Assembly: GCF_947258525.1 (NCBI RefSeq)
Contig: NZ_CAMYIP010000133.1
Location: forward strand, 18,932-82,931
Source of the DNA: an uncultured Eudoraea sp.
GTDB lineage: Bacteria; Bacteroidota; Bacteroidia; Flavobacteriales; Flavobacteriaceae
DNA length: 64,000 nucleotides
Direction of reading: 5' to 3'
The position numbers and the translations under genes are program-made. Each line of letters starts with the position of its first letter. Position 1 is the first letter of the stretch. This document shows positions 37,182 to 46,594 of this stretch, piece after piece. Below the pieces are notes generated by a model, which saw nothing but the letters and a program-made list of their open reading frames with translations, made no database searches and was not told the origin of the DNA.

Positions 37182-38369
37182 TTAAGAGTTCAATAGCTGA
37201 AAAGATTGCTTTGCTATTTCCAATTCCTCATTTGTAGGTATGACTAAAATTTTCACTCTGGAAGACTCCTTCTGTATTTCACGAAATTCAGAGGATTTTT
37301 GGTTATTCTTCTCAATATCCATCTCGATACCAAAAAAATCCATTTCAGAGCAAACGAGTTCTCTGAGGTAACCGGAATTTTCACCTATACCGGCAGTAAA
37401 TATAAGAGCATCCAACCCATTCATTGCAGCGCTGTATGCCCCAATATATTTTTTAATCCTGTACGCATTCATTTCCAATGCAAGCTGACATTGAGTATCA
37501 CCTTCGTTGGCTTTCGCCTGAATTTCCCGTAAATCACTATAACCGGTGAGGCCTAACATTCCACTTTTCTTGTTTAGCAATTCATTTACTTCCGTCAAAC
37601 TATAACCTAGCGATTCTACCAAATAAAAAATCATAGAATGATCAATATCACCACTTCTTGAACCCATGATAAGTCCATTTGAAGGAGCAAAGCCTAAGCT
37701 ATGATCTATACTTTGTCCATTTTGCACTGCGGTAATACTGCAACCATTGCCTAAATGAATACTAATTATCTTTGTTGTTTTTTTATTCAAAAAGCGTATC
37801 GCTTTTTCTGTTACGTATTTGTGACTGGTACCGTGAAATCCGTAGAGTTGAATACCATGATCGTCATATAATTCATTAGGTATGGCATACTTACGAGATT
37901 TTAAAGGAATAGTTTGATGAAAGGCAGTATCAAAGACTGCAACCTGTTTGGCATTAGGAAATAATTCTTCTGCAATCAATATTCCCTCAAGGTTATGCGG
38001 ATTGTGCAATGGTGCCAACTTACTCAAAGCTGCAATCTTATCTTTTACTTCCGCGGTAATCTCCGTAGTTTCGGAAAAGGCAGTTCCACCGTGTACTACC
38101 CTGTGCCCTACGACATTTATTTCATTTGCATTACTTATTGCGCCATTAACAGGGTCCAAAAGCATTTCAATTACCTGCTGCAGTCCTTTTCTATGTGATG
38201 GAACCTGAAGACTTTCATGAACCTCATAATCTTCCTTTACATATTTCAATTTAGCATTTTCCAGACCAATTCGATCAACCATTCCGGAGCATAAAACACT
38301 TTCCGAAGGCATATGCACTAACTGATACTTTATTGAAGAACTACCTGTGTTAATAATTAGGATATTCAT
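37182..38369 (-). CDS. ackA: Acetate kinase
   Basis: AckA interconverts acetyl phosphate plus ADP and acetate plus ATP. The 395-residue ASKHA-fold protein opens with MNILIINTGSSSIKYQL and has VGHRVVHGG, FDTAFHQTIP, GFHGTSHKYV, IHLGNGCSITA and FTAGIGENS. pta is 13 bp upstream on the same strand, giving the Pta-AckA overflow/fermentation pathway. Confidence 0.97.
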   Translation of the reverse strand: MNILIINTGSSSIKYQLVHMPSESVLCSGMVDRIGLENAKLKYVKEDYEVHESLQVPSHRKGLQQVIEMLLDPVNGAISNANEINVVGHRVVHGGTAFSETTEITAEVKDKIAALSKLAPLHNPHNLEGILIAEELFPNAKQVAVFDTAFHQTIPLKSRKYAIPNELYDDHGIQLYGFHGTSHKYVTEKAIRFLNKKTTKIISIHLGNGCSITAVQNGQSIDHSLGFAPSNGLIMGSRSGDIDHSMIFYLVESLGYSLTEVNELLNKKSGMLGLTGYSDLREIQAKANEGDTQCQLALEMNAYRIKKYIGAYSAAMNGLDALIFTAGIGENSGYLRELVCSEMDFFGIEMDIEKNNQKSSEFREIQKESSRVKILVIPTNEELEIAKQSFQLLNS

Positions 38370-38382
38370 TGAAATGACTAAA

Positions 38383-40476
38383 TTATACCGCCTGCGCCTG
38401 TATGGCAGTTATAATAACTGTATTAAAAATATCGTTCACCGTACTTCCCCTGCTCAGGTCGTTTATGGGCTTATTGAGCCCCTGGATTATTGGACCTATT
38501 GCCAGGGCACCAGTTTCTCGTTGCACGGCTTTGTACGTATTATTACCTGTATTTAGATCGGGGAATATAAAAACACTTGCCTGTCCGGCCACTTCCGAAT
38601 CAGGCATTTTGGTTTTACCAACTTTTTCATCTACCGCGGCATCATATTGGATAGGACCCTCTACTTTTAAATAGGGTGCTCTTTTTTTAACAAGCTCTGT
38701 AGCTTCCCGCACTCTTTCTACATCCTCACCTGCACCGGAAGTTCCGGAAGAATAAGAAAGCATAGCAATTTTGGGTTCTATCTCAAATGCTAAACTAGTT
38801 GCTGCTGAAGTAATCGCAATTTCAGCCAACTGTTCTGCATTCGGATTCGGGTTTATTGCGCAGTCCCCATAAACAGAAACCCTGTCTTCCAAACACATAA
38901 AAAATACAGAGGACACTATAGATACATTGGGTTTGGTCTTGATTAATTGTAGTCCGGGTCTGATAGTATGTTGGGTGGTATGAACAGCTCCTGAAACCAT
39001 ACCGTCTGCATCTCCTTTGTAGACCATCATCGTTCCAAAATAAGAGATATCAGCCATGAGATCTTGTGCCATAGCCCTGTCAACATTTTTATGCTTACGC
39101 AGTTCATAAAGCGTATTGCTATAATCCTTAAAATAGGCTGAATTCAAAGGATCTATGATGCTTATTTCTTCAAAATCCAGTGGTAAATCCAGTTGTTTTG
39201 CCTTTTCCTTTATCTCTGCAGGATCTCCCAAAAGAGTTAGTTTTACGGCATCTGCATCGATTAGTTCTTTTGCTGCCCTTAGTATGCGCTCATCTGTACC
39301 TTCAGGTAAGACAATATGTTTTTTGTCCGTTTGTGCTCTTTTAAGGAGATTATACTGGAACATACGTGGAGTTATGCCGTTTGCCTGAAAAGTTATAAGG
39401 CGCTCCGTTAAAGCATTTACAGGAACAAATCTTGTAAAGTCCTGAATAGATATTTCTATTTTTTGTTTATTCTCCGCATATATTTTAGGACGTATAGCCC
39501 CGACCTTATTTGCTATAGCAAAGGTACCTCCCTGAACCGAGATGATAGGAACCACCTCCGAAAGACCTTCTATTAACCTAATTACAGTATCTTCAGGTAT
39601 AAGTCCGCCGGAGAGTACTATTCCCGAGGCAGTTGGATAATTTGAAGATAAGTTAGCCTGAAGGGCACCCAGGATTATATCAGATCTATCACCGGGAGTG
39701 ATAACCAAACCGTATTCTTTAAAATGAACAAGATAATTTCGCAATTGCATGGCACCCACGCTAAAATTATCTACCTGGTTGTTCAAAAATTCCTCCCCAA
39801 AAAGAATTTTGCCTCCCAATTCTTTAACAATCTCTTTCATGGTTGGATTACCGAGGGATGGATTTAACGGAATAGTACCAATCAGCACTTCGGCCGGAAG
39901 TGCTTTTAAAAGACCATTCGTTACTAAATTCACATTTTTTGGTTGTACTTTATTGGCAATCACCATTAAAACTTCGACACCTTTATCGGTAAAAGAATCA
40001 TATGCGAGGTAAAGGTTATCAACCAATTCGTCCAGAGTTTTACCAACCCCGCTTGCGAGGATAACGGTTGGGATTCCAAGGTTCTTAGCCATATAAACAT
40101 TAATATCCCATTCTATAATAGATCCTTCTCCTGAAAAGTCTGTCCCCTCAACTAAAACAAAATCAAAACGAGATTCAATGGCTTTGTATTTTTCTATGAT
40201 CTTGTCCAATACCTCATCATCCTTATCCTGATTGTACTTCTGGATAACCTCACTTCGGGTACATGCATAAGCATCATCATACTCCATTTGTATACCAAAA
40301 TAAGAAATCACAGTGTTAATATGATTATCCTTCTCCCCAGGGCCATAATCATTAATTATTGGCCTGAAATACCCTACTTTGGCAGCTTTTCCCAATAATA
40401 AATGCATTAGTCCCAATGATATTATAGATTTGCCGCTATTGGGCTCGGTAGTAGCTACATAAATGGCTTTGCTCAT
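38383..40476 (-). CDS. pta: Phosphate acetyltransferase
   Basis: Pta makes acetyl phosphate from acetyl-CoA. The long, 697-residue form has an N-terminal P-loop ATPase-like domain (ATTEPNSGKSIISLG), a DRTGG domain in the middle (about 215-330) and the C-terminal catalytic PTA_PTB domain (HIVLPEGTDERILRAA, SYFGTMMVYKGDADGMVSGA, IGPIIQGLNKPINDLSRG). Start taken at 40476 (MSKAIYVATTEPNSGKS). TAAATTTG on the minus strand at 40506-40499 is a good -7 box, but the sequence 23 bp upstream is not an FNR-like palindrome. Confidence 0.96.
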   Translation of the reverse strand: MSKAIYVATTEPNSGKSIISLGLMHLLLGKAAKVGYFRPIINDYGPGEKDNHINTVISYFGIQMEYDDAYACTRSEVIQKYNQDKDDEVLDKIIEKYKAIESRFDFVLVEGTDFSGEGSIIEWDINVYMAKNLGIPTVILASGVGKTLDELVDNLYLAYDSFTDKGVEVLMVIANKVQPKNVNLVTNGLLKALPAEVLIGTIPLNPSLGNPTMKEIVKELGGKILFGEEFLNNQVDNFSVGAMQLRNYLVHFKEYGLVITPGDRSDIILGALQANLSSNYPTASGIVLSGGLIPEDTVIRLIEGLSEVVPIISVQGGTFAIANKVGAIRPKIYAENKQKIEISIQDFTRFVPVNALTERLITFQANGITPRMFQYNLLKRAQTDKKHIVLPEGTDERILRAAKELIDADAVKLTLLGDPAEIKEKAKQLDLPLDFEEISIIDPLNSAYFKDYSNTLYELRKHKNVDRAMAQDLMADISYFGTMMVYKGDADGMVSGAVHTTQHTIRPGLQLIKTKPNVSIVSSVFFMCLEDRVSVYGDCAINPNPNAEQLAEIAITSAATSLAFEIEPKIAMLSYSSGTSGAGEDVERVREATELVKKRAPYLKVEGPIQYDAAVDEKVGKTKMPDSEVAGQASVFIFPDLNTGNNTYKAVQRETGALAIGPIIQGLNKPINDLSRGSTVNDIFNTVIITAIQAQAV

Positions 40477-40620
40477 TGATACCAGGATTTTCAAAGTGCA
40501 AATTTATGCTATTCTGTTTACTCCAGCGATAATCTTGGCTTATAAATAGTCTAAGGATTGGTTTAGGCACATAAATAGCAAAATGGATTATGGTTTTTGT
40601 GTTTACGTAGCCCAATTGTA

Positions 40621-41472
40621 CTATGACTCTACCTCCGGAAGGACTAAAAAAGGAATCTTTGTCTTAAAAGCAACTTTCTTAATAACGGGTTCGTGAGTCA
40701 ATCCTTTAAAAAAACCATGTTGCGAATTAATCATTGCAATCATCCCTGCATTCTTCTTTTCACATAAATCGTTAATTTTTAAAGCGATATTCGGATGATA
40801 GTCAAAGTTTTCAAAATCACTATTCTCTTCTCCTAATAAATCACGAAGTAATTTCTTTAATTGCAATTGTTCTTCGTTCAGTTCCCTTTCCTCAATAACA
40901 TGAATAACATTAATCCTGGCTTTTCGAAGTTTGGCAAGATCCAGCAATGGTAGTAATTCAACCCGTTGGTATAAGTGTTTAAAATTTGTAGCAAACAAAA
41001 TTTCATCGAAAGAACTGAAATCGTATGAATTGGGAACTGCAATAACCGGACAAAAGTTAATATGCTTTAAAACGCTCACAGTATTGCTGCCCATAAAAAT
41101 TTCACTTATTCCGGATGCCCCCTGGGTTCCCATAATAATATAGTCAGCATCCTTATCAATTACTTCCCGACCAATTGCATTTAACAATGAATCTGTAACC
41201 AGTTCACCTTCAAATTGGTGACCCGGAACCTTATTAATTTTGTTTAAATGATTTACAATTTTTTTAAGCTTTCGTTCAGATTCTTGAACCGTAATCTCAT
41301 GTAACCTGGTTTCTCGTTCCTTGTTAATTGTGCTTATTAAGCCTGAAGGACTTACCTGGTGTGCGTGAATTATGATGAAAGAACATGGCGATTGTTCAAA
41401 AAGGAATGTCGCATATTTAATTGCGTGCCATGCATTTTTAGAAAAATCTGTAGGTAGAATAATACGCATCAT
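40621..41472 (-). CDS. Universal stress protein, double UspA domain
   Basis: A 283-residue tandem UspA protein. The first half ends with the ATP-binding signature G-x2-G-x9-G-S (MGTQGASGISEIFMGSNTV); the second half lacks it (MIAMINSQHGFFKGL). UspA proteins bind ATP or other nucleotides and help survival in starvation or low oxygen. It is the third of three consecutive UspA genes, 48 bp after the second. Confidence 0.9.
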   Translation of the reverse strand: MMRIILPTDFSKNAWHAIKYATFLFEQSPCSFIIIHAHQVSPSGLISTINKERETRLHEITVQESERKLKKIVNHLNKINKVPGHQFEGELVTDSLLNAIGREVIDKDADYIIMGTQGASGISEIFMGSNTVSVLKHINFCPVIAVPNSYDFSSFDEILFATNFKHLYQRVELLPLLDLAKLRKARINVIHVIEERELNEEQLQLKKLLRDLLGEENSDFENFDYHPNIALKINDLCEKKNAGMIAMINSQHGFFKGLTHEPVIKKVAFKTKIPFLVLPEVES

Positions 41473-41520
41473 TGTAATCAGTATTTAAATTCTAGTTGAA
41501 TCAGAAACAAATTTTAGTAC

Positions 41521-42363
41521 TCATTGAGGCAAAACCAGCAATGGTATTTTTGAATGAAAGCCTACTTTTTTAACGACAGCTTCCCGGGTAAGCTTCTCAA
41601 TAAAAGTATGCTCGTAATTTATCATAACAATAATATCTGCCATAGTCTCTTTCGCAAAACTACTTATGGAATCAGCTACAGTACCCTGTAATTCAACATT
41701 GTGAAAAGAATGTGCAACTTTGCCCAGTCTTTTCGTTAAAACCTCTTTATTGGTTATTTGTTCTCCAAGTAAGGTAAATTCCTGGGCTACGTAACATATT
41801 AAAATTTCCGAATTCCATACTGTTGCCAGTTCAATAAGTGGTTTCAGTTCATATTTGGTATAAGGTCTCGTAAACTCAGTGGGAAATAAAATGGTATCCA
41901 TGTCTTTGAAATCATGCTTACTCGGAACTGCAAATATGGGGCAGTGGTTAACCTTTTTAATCAGCTCTACTGTATTGCTTCCCATAAATATTTCTTTGGC
42001 CCCCGTTGCTCCTTTAGTTCCCATGACAATTAAATCAATATCCTTTTCTTTACATATTTCATTTACAGCATGGACGATATCGTCTGATAAGGAAAGTTTT
42101 TCAAAACTGTGGTTTTTATTGGTATGATTCACTTCCAGATACTGCAAAATCTTATCTAGTTCAATTGAAGAATTTTTTGCAAGTGACTCATAAATCACCC
42201 CCAATCTTTCTTTGCTCTTGTCTCCAAGAATATTAGCAAAACTGGGCTCATAGGTATTCAATAAATAAAAATTACAAGTGATATGTTCATGCATTTTCAA
42301 AGCTGCAAAAATGGCATTCCATGCATTATCTGAAAAATCGGTAAGTAATAAAACATTTTTCAT
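41521..42363 (-). CDS. Universal stress protein, double UspA domain
   Basis: A 280-residue two-domain UspA protein with MGTKGATGAKEIFMGSNTV as the ATP-binding signature in domain one and a degenerate domain two (IVMINYEHTFIEKL). It begins FSDNAWNAIFAALKMHEH, as its neighbours do. The upstream UspA gene ends 9 bp before it, so they share one transcript. Confidence 0.9.
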   Translation of the reverse strand: MKNVLLLTDFSDNAWNAIFAALKMHEHITCNFYLLNTYEPSFANILGDKSKERLGVIYESLAKNSSIELDKILQYLEVNHTNKNHSFEKLSLSDDIVHAVNEICKEKDIDLIVMGTKGATGAKEIFMGSNTVELIKKVNHCPIFAVPSKHDFKDMDTILFPTEFTRPYTKYELKPLIELATVWNSEILICYVAQEFTLLGEQITNKEVLTKRLGKVAHSFHNVELQGTVADSISSFAKETMADIIVMINYEHTFIEKLTREAVVKKVGFHSKIPLLVLPQ

Positions 42364-42372
42364 CTTAGTCTG

Positions 42373-43224
42373 TTATTTAATAATCTCAGCTGTATCTCTA
42401 ATAACCAGAAACGGTATTTTTATATGAAACCCTATCTGGTCTACATTTTGACGTTCAAAAAGTCGTTCAAAAAATGAGTGTTTTCTATTCATCATCATTA
42501 GGAGATCAATCTCATTAATTTGGACATATTTTAAAATTGCATCTGGCATTAAGCTGCCCTTTAATTCTGTAAATGTTGTAGACAAACCATCTAAACTACT
42601 ATAGAGAGCCTTCTTATTTTCCTGTTGACTCGCAGTCAGATCATACTCCTCTTTTACATGTAGGACAATAAGTTTTGCCTCGTTCATTTTAGCCATTTTT
42701 ATGGCGATATTCAATTCGTCTTCCTTATAATTTGTCAAATAGTCTGATGGAAGTAAAATTCTCTGAATTTTTTGGAAGGTATAGTTTTCCGGAATTACCA
42801 AAACCGGTGCAATGGCTTTACGCAGGACGTAAACAGTATTTGTTCCAAGAAAAATCTCTTTGGCTCCCGTTGCGCCCTGAGTTCCCATTACAGCCATATC
42901 AATTTCTTTCTCTACCGTTACTTCGTTTATCTCATCTGTAAGGGTATTAAAAGCTGAAATAATGGAATAGGTATGGTTTGGATTCTTATATTTTTTCTTT
43001 ACATCTTCAAGCGTTTTTTCTAAACCTGCCAGGGAGATATCAACGTCGGAATCAGGGATAGCGCTAAACAAAGGTCCTCCCAACATATAATCCATCCTGT
43101 AAAATGAGGGGGTATACGTATGAAGGAAGTAAAAGTTACATTTTTCATTTTTAAACAACTGCATTGCGTAAGCAATAGCATTCCGGGAATTTTTAGAAAA
43201 ATCGGTTGGAAGAAGTATGTTCAT
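42373..43224 (-). CDS. Universal stress protein, double UspA domain
   Basis: First gene of the UspA triplet, 283 residues. Domain one has MGTQGATGAKEIFLGTNTV, the nucleotide-binding signature with a Thr; domain two ends LLMMMNRKHSFFERLFERQNVDQIGFHIKIPFLVI. It is transcribed from the strongest of the FNR-like promoters (43250-43292), with a leader near 22 nt. Confidence 0.9.
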   Translation of the reverse strand: MNILLPTDFSKNSRNAIAYAMQLFKNEKCNFYFLHTYTPSFYRMDYMLGGPLFSAIPDSDVDISLAGLEKTLEDVKKKYKNPNHTYSIISAFNTLTDEINEVTVEKEIDMAVMGTQGATGAKEIFLGTNTVYVLRKAIAPVLVIPENYTFQKIQRILLPSDYLTNYKEDELNIAIKMAKMNEAKLIVLHVKEEYDLTASQQENKKALYSSLDGLSTTFTELKGSLMPDAILKYVQINEIDLLMMMNRKHSFFERLFERQNVDQIGFHIKIPFLVIRDTAEIIK

Positions 43225-43249
43225 AATTAGTGTATTTAAATCTATAACT

Positions 43250-43292
43250 CAAATTTACTGAGCATCCAAGATGTTAACTATGATATTAATCA
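43250..43292 (-). promoter_or_regulatory. FNR-like operator and -7 box of the UspA triplet
   Basis: Operator TGATATTAATCA at 43281-43292. On the minus strand a perfect -7 box TAAATTTG (43257-43250) starts exactly 23 bp further on. Confidence 0.78.
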
Positions 43293-43359
43293 GTAGAATT
43301 ATTTGAAATAGATGCTTTGACCGTTTGCTATCCAAAAATTTCAATAATCATGTTATAGA

Positions 43360-43371
43360 TGACCAAGATCA
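43360..43371 (+). promoter_or_regulatory. FNR-like operator upstream of the DUF2267 gene
   Basis: TGACCAAGATCA fits TGAY-N4-RTCA and lies 49-55 bp before the gene's two possible ATGs. At the 23-bp distance the sequence is CAACTTTA, not a TAnnTT box; the nearest TA box (TAAGGTTA, 43401-43408) is 29 bp away. It may act as an upstream-positioned site or be non-functional. Confidence 0.45.
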
Positions 43372-43420
43372 TTTGTATTGTAAGCGTTCATTCTCAACTT
43401 TAAGGTTAACATTAAAAAAT

Positions 43421-43882
43421 ATGATCATGGCACTAAATTTCAATCAATATGCGACGGAGGGAAATACTTTTCTAAAAGAATACACCAAGGAAATGAATCT
43501 TGGTAAAGACAGAGATAAGGCGGGAAGGATATTAGCGGCTATTTTACACAGCTTACGAGATATAATTTCTACTGAGGAATCATTACAATTCATAGCACAA
43601 TTACCTATGTTCTTAAAAGCAGTTTACGTAAACGGATGGACTCTTAGGGGCAAGAAGAAATTGAAAATAAAACATATGGCAGATTTTTTAGACCTTGTGA
43701 GAAAGCACGACGGTCCATCTGCCATCAACGATTTTGAATACAGTGATGAAGTGGCCGAACAATATATAGATACTACCTTCATATATCTTAGAAAATATAT
43801 TTCACTGGGAGAAATGGAAGATATTAGAGACGGACTTCCAAAGGACCTTAAGAGTATGATTTATTCAAATATTATGTTTTAA
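43421..43882 (+). CDS. DUF2267 domain protein
   Basis: About 153 residues. The DUF2267 pattern is clear: LNFNQYATEGNTFLKEYTKEMNLGKDRDKAGRILAAILHSLRDIISTEESLQFIAQLPMFLKAVYVNGW, followed by a second helical half. DUF2267 proteins are small all-alpha stress-linked proteins of unknown biochemistry. The start is ATG 43421 or 43427; the longer frame to 43325 would run through the operator and is unlikely. Confidence 0.85.
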   Translation: MIMALNFNQYATEGNTFLKEYTKEMNLGKDRDKAGRILAAILHSLRDIISTEESLQFIAQLPMFLKAVYVNGWTLRGKKKLKIKHMADFLDLVRKHDGPSAINDFEYSDEVAEQYIDTTFIYLRKYISLGEMEDIRDGLPKDLKSMIYSNIMF

Positions 43883-43957
43883 AACCTAAGAAGATTCGAC
43901 CACGGATTTAGCTACCAAGACTATCTGGTAAATATCTGCGGCCGCCCTCTTTGGAGA

Positions 43958-44000
43958 TGACACAGGTCATTTTATACCAGGCGAACGCAACTTAATTTTG
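43958..44000 (+). promoter_or_regulatory. FNR-like operator and -7 box of the WG-repeat operon
   Basis: Operator TGACACAGGTCA at 43958-43969, 23 bp, then perfect -7 box TAATTTTG at 43993-44000. Predicted leader near 29 nt to the ATG at 44033. Confidence 0.78.
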
Positions 44001-44032
44001 CGCTGCTATTAATACCTTTAATATAAAATCAT

Positions 44033-44665
44033 ATGAAAAAATTATTCACGATTTGCGCTTTAATCATAGTACCACTTATTTGCTTTGCTCAAGAACTTAC
44101 AGGAATTGATGAAATAGCCCCTTTTAGTGAAGGATTGGCAGCTATAAGAAAGGGTAATGAATGGGGCTTTATCAATAAGGAAGGTCAATTAGTAATAGAA
44201 TTCAGAGATGATCTTGTTTGGAATAAACTAGCTAATACTTCAATTAATGATGTAAGCGGTATACGTTTTCCTCAATTTAAAAATGGCCGATGCATGATAA
44301 AAAAAATCATGGAAGAAGAGGAGATTGTAACCTATGGTTTTATAAATCCTGAAGGTAAAGTAATAATAGAACCCGAATATTTGAATCTAACAGAGTTCAA
44401 CGAAGGATACGCTGTTGGTATTCTAGTTACTAAAGACTTTAGAGGCAAAAATAATTTCCAGTTGAACATCTATGATTATAAATTTAGCGAGGTTCTATTG
44501 GATACTAAAGGCGATATCATGCTGCTTATAAATAAGAGAGATGGAATTTCGATGTCTAAAAGACGATATGAATTGCCTGAGCTGCGGGCAAAATTCCTTT
44601 CAGTTAAAAGCCTGGCTGTAAAATTACCTTCAAACAAATGGGAATTACGAAAACTTGAATTATAA
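44033..44665 (+). CDS. Exported WG-repeat protein
   Basis: A 210-residue protein with signal peptide (KLFTICALIIVPLICFAQ) and WG repeats: GLAAIRKGNEWGFINKEGQLVIE and YGFINPEGKVIIEPEYLNLTEFNEGYAVG. WG repeats form beta-hairpins of mostly unknown function. It heads an operon with the SDR gene (5-bp gap). Confidence 0.82.
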   Translation: MKKLFTICALIIVPLICFAQELTGIDEIAPFSEGLAAIRKGNEWGFINKEGQLVIEFRDDLVWNKLANTSINDVSGIRFPQFKNGRCMIKKIMEEEEIVTYGFINPEGKVIIEPEYLNLTEFNEGYAVGILVTKDFRGKNNFQLNIYDYKFSEVLLDTKGDIMLLINKRDGISMSKRRYELPELRAKFLSVKSLAVKLPSNKWELRKLEL

Positions 44666-44670
44666 ATATC

Positions 44671-45432
44671 ATGGAACGATTAAAAGATAAAGTCGCTATT
44701 ATTACCGGAGGAGCTGCCGGAATAGGCAAGAGTACAGCTGCGCTGTTTCTTAAGGAAGGAGCAAGTGTTATGTTGGTAGATATTAATAAAGATATGCTGG
44801 AATCGACTTCCAAAGAACTCAATTCTTCAAAATTGGCTTATTGTGTGGCCGATGTATCTGATCCGGCGGGCGTAGAAAAATATGCCGCTGAAACCCTGTC
44901 CAAATTTGGCAAAATAGACGTTTTTTTTAATAATGCAGGAATCGAAGGAACGTCAAGTTCTATGGAGGACTATCCGGACGACATATTTGAAAAGGTCATT
45001 GCCGTAAATCTTAAAGGAGTATGGTATGGATGTAAATACGTGATCCCAAAAATGGTTGATGGAGGATCTGTGATAATAACATCTTCAGTTGCCGGACTAA
45101 AAGGATTCAAGGATTTAGGCGCTTATGTAACCAGTAAACATGGAGTTATTGGCACAATGAGAGTGGCTGCATTAGAATTTGCAGATAGAAAAATACGCGT
45201 AAATACAGTGCATCCCGGGCCGGTAAATACTCAAATGATGCGCAGGATTGAAACGGATATTTCTCCTGATAATTCGGAAGAGGTAAAAAAAGGATTTGAG
45301 GGGATTGTACCATTCTCAAGGTACGCGGAAGCAATAGAAATTGCAAATCTTGTCCTATATCTCGCCTCAGATGAAAGCAAATATGTAAACGGCAGCACCT
45401 ATGTAATAGATGGCGGATTAATGGCCGGTTAA
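44671..45432 (+). CDS. SDR family oxidoreductase
   Basis: A 253-residue classical SDR: TGGAAGIGKSTA for NAD(P), DVSDPAG, NNAG, ITSSVAGLKG with catalytic Ser, YVTSKHG with Tyr/Lys and C-terminal GSTYVIDGGLMAG. An acidic residue after strand two (VDINKD) favours NAD(H). Substrate unknown. It is the second gene of the operon started at 44033. Confidence 0.93.
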   Translation: MERLKDKVAIITGGAAGIGKSTAALFLKEGASVMLVDINKDMLESTSKELNSSKLAYCVADVSDPAGVEKYAAETLSKFGKIDVFFNNAGIEGTSSSMEDYPDDIFEKVIAVNLKGVWYGCKYVIPKMVDGGSVIITSSVAGLKGFKDLGAYVTSKHGVIGTMRVAALEFADRKIRVNTVHPGPVNTQMMRRIETDISPDNSEEVKKGFEGIVPFSRYAEAIEIANLVLYLASDESKYVNGSTYVIDGGLMAG

Positions 45433-45486
45433 AAACTCAGTTGCTCTCGTCAATCACGCAAGGAATTTTTAAAAACCATAAGGGAA

Positions 45487-45759
45487 ATGAAAAAAATTAA
45501 AAAACAAGAAGCTAAGGAGATTGGACAATCTCTTGGTATCAATTGGGAAGAAGTAAGTCTGGACGAATTTACTGATGGAATAAATGTAGAATTTGAACAT
45601 GGAACGCGCTTTCCGGAAACTAATGTCACCAATGATGACAAATACCTTACAGGTAAAATTGCCTGGGCACATTTAAAGGAATTTCCTGATTACTACACCA
45701 GGTTAGAGAAAATGGAAAAAGAAGCCGAAGACTTTTGGAAATTAACTAATATACATTGA
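45487..45759 (+). CDS. Small conserved protein, DUF5661-like
   Basis: A 90-residue acidic protein. The block GINVEFEHGTRFPETNVTNDDKYLTGKIAWAHLKEFPDYYTRLEKME matches the DUF5661 pattern (EHG...TNVTNDD...KIAxAHLxEFPDYY). Function unknown. It lies 54 bp after the SDR gene and 19 bp before the acetyltransferase. Confidence 0.82.
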   Translation: MKKIKKQEAKEIGQSLGINWEEVSLDEFTDGINVEFEHGTRFPETNVTNDDKYLTGKIAWAHLKEFPDYYTRLEKMEKEAEDFWKLTNIH

Positions 45760-45778
45760 AATCTTAGAGTATGTTAAA

Positions 45779-46543
45779 ATGACAAAAATCAAAGATGTTA
45801 CCCCTGAAAATGTACATAAAGAAACCCTTTTTTGTATTAAGGACATAAAGAAACCGGGGTTTCATAGTAAGCGCATATGGTTTGAGAAACAATATAAGCT
45901 TGGATTACGGATGAAGATTCTTAAGGATAATGCTGATAAAATGATTGGCTTTATTGAATATATACCTGTGATCAATGCCTGGCGCCCGGTAACCGGAAAT
46001 AACTATATGTTTATACACTGTATGTATGTATATCCAAATAAAAATAAGAACAAGGGATATGGATCACTGCTCATAAAGGAAGCCGAAAATGCTGCTAAGA
46101 ATCAAAAAATGGATGGTATTTGTGTGATGACCAGCAAGGGTGCATGGATTACAGATAAGAGGATTTTTGAAAATAATGACTTTATTCAAGTAGATCAGAG
46201 AGGCAGGTTTGAATTACTTTCCAAAAAATGGGAGCCTAAAGCCAAGGAGCCCGAACTTATAAATTGGACTGCAAATCAAAAGAAATACAAGGGCTGGCAT
46301 TTGGTCTATGCAGATCAATGCCCTTGGCACGAAAAATCGGTAATAGCACTCCTGAATACGGCTTTGGATTTTGGTATTGATCTCAATGTAACCAAATTAA
46401 GCAACGCAAATGAGGCAAAAGAGGCTCCTTCTGGCTATGGAGTTTTTAGCCTATTACACAATGGAAGGTTAATTGAAGATCATTATCTGAGTGCTACGCG
46501 TTTCAGAAATATATTAAAGAAAGAACTGCTTCAGGAAAGCTAG
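45779..46543 (+). CDS. GNAT acetyltransferase with C-terminal YoaP domain
   Basis: A 254-residue protein. Residues 1 to about 150 form a GNAT domain, with the acetyl-CoA loop KGYGSLLIKEAE (residues near 93-104). The C-terminal part (GWHLVYADQCPWHEKSVIALLNTALDFGIDLNVTKL) contains the CPxH-type motif of the YoaP family, a thioredoxin-like extension. The substrate is not known. Confidence 0.82.
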   Translation: MTKIKDVTPENVHKETLFCIKDIKKPGFHSKRIWFEKQYKLGLRMKILKDNADKMIGFIEYIPVINAWRPVTGNNYMFIHCMYVYPNKNKNKGYGSLLIKEAENAAKNQKMDGICVMTSKGAWITDKRIFENNDFIQVDQRGRFELLSKKWEPKAKEPELINWTANQKKYKGWHLVYADQCPWHEKSVIALLNTALDFGIDLNVTKLSNANEAKEAPSGYGVFSLLHNGRLIEDHYLSATRFRNILKKELLQES

Positions 46544-46594
46544 TTCTTGTGCGGATCCTTATAGTTGGCGTATCGCATATTGAAATTATAAGTT

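Noticed and set aside
40499..40541. pta-ackA as a regulon member
   Set aside because: A perfect -7 box is present, but the bases at the operator distance (TAATCTTGGCTT) match only half of the palindrome positions.
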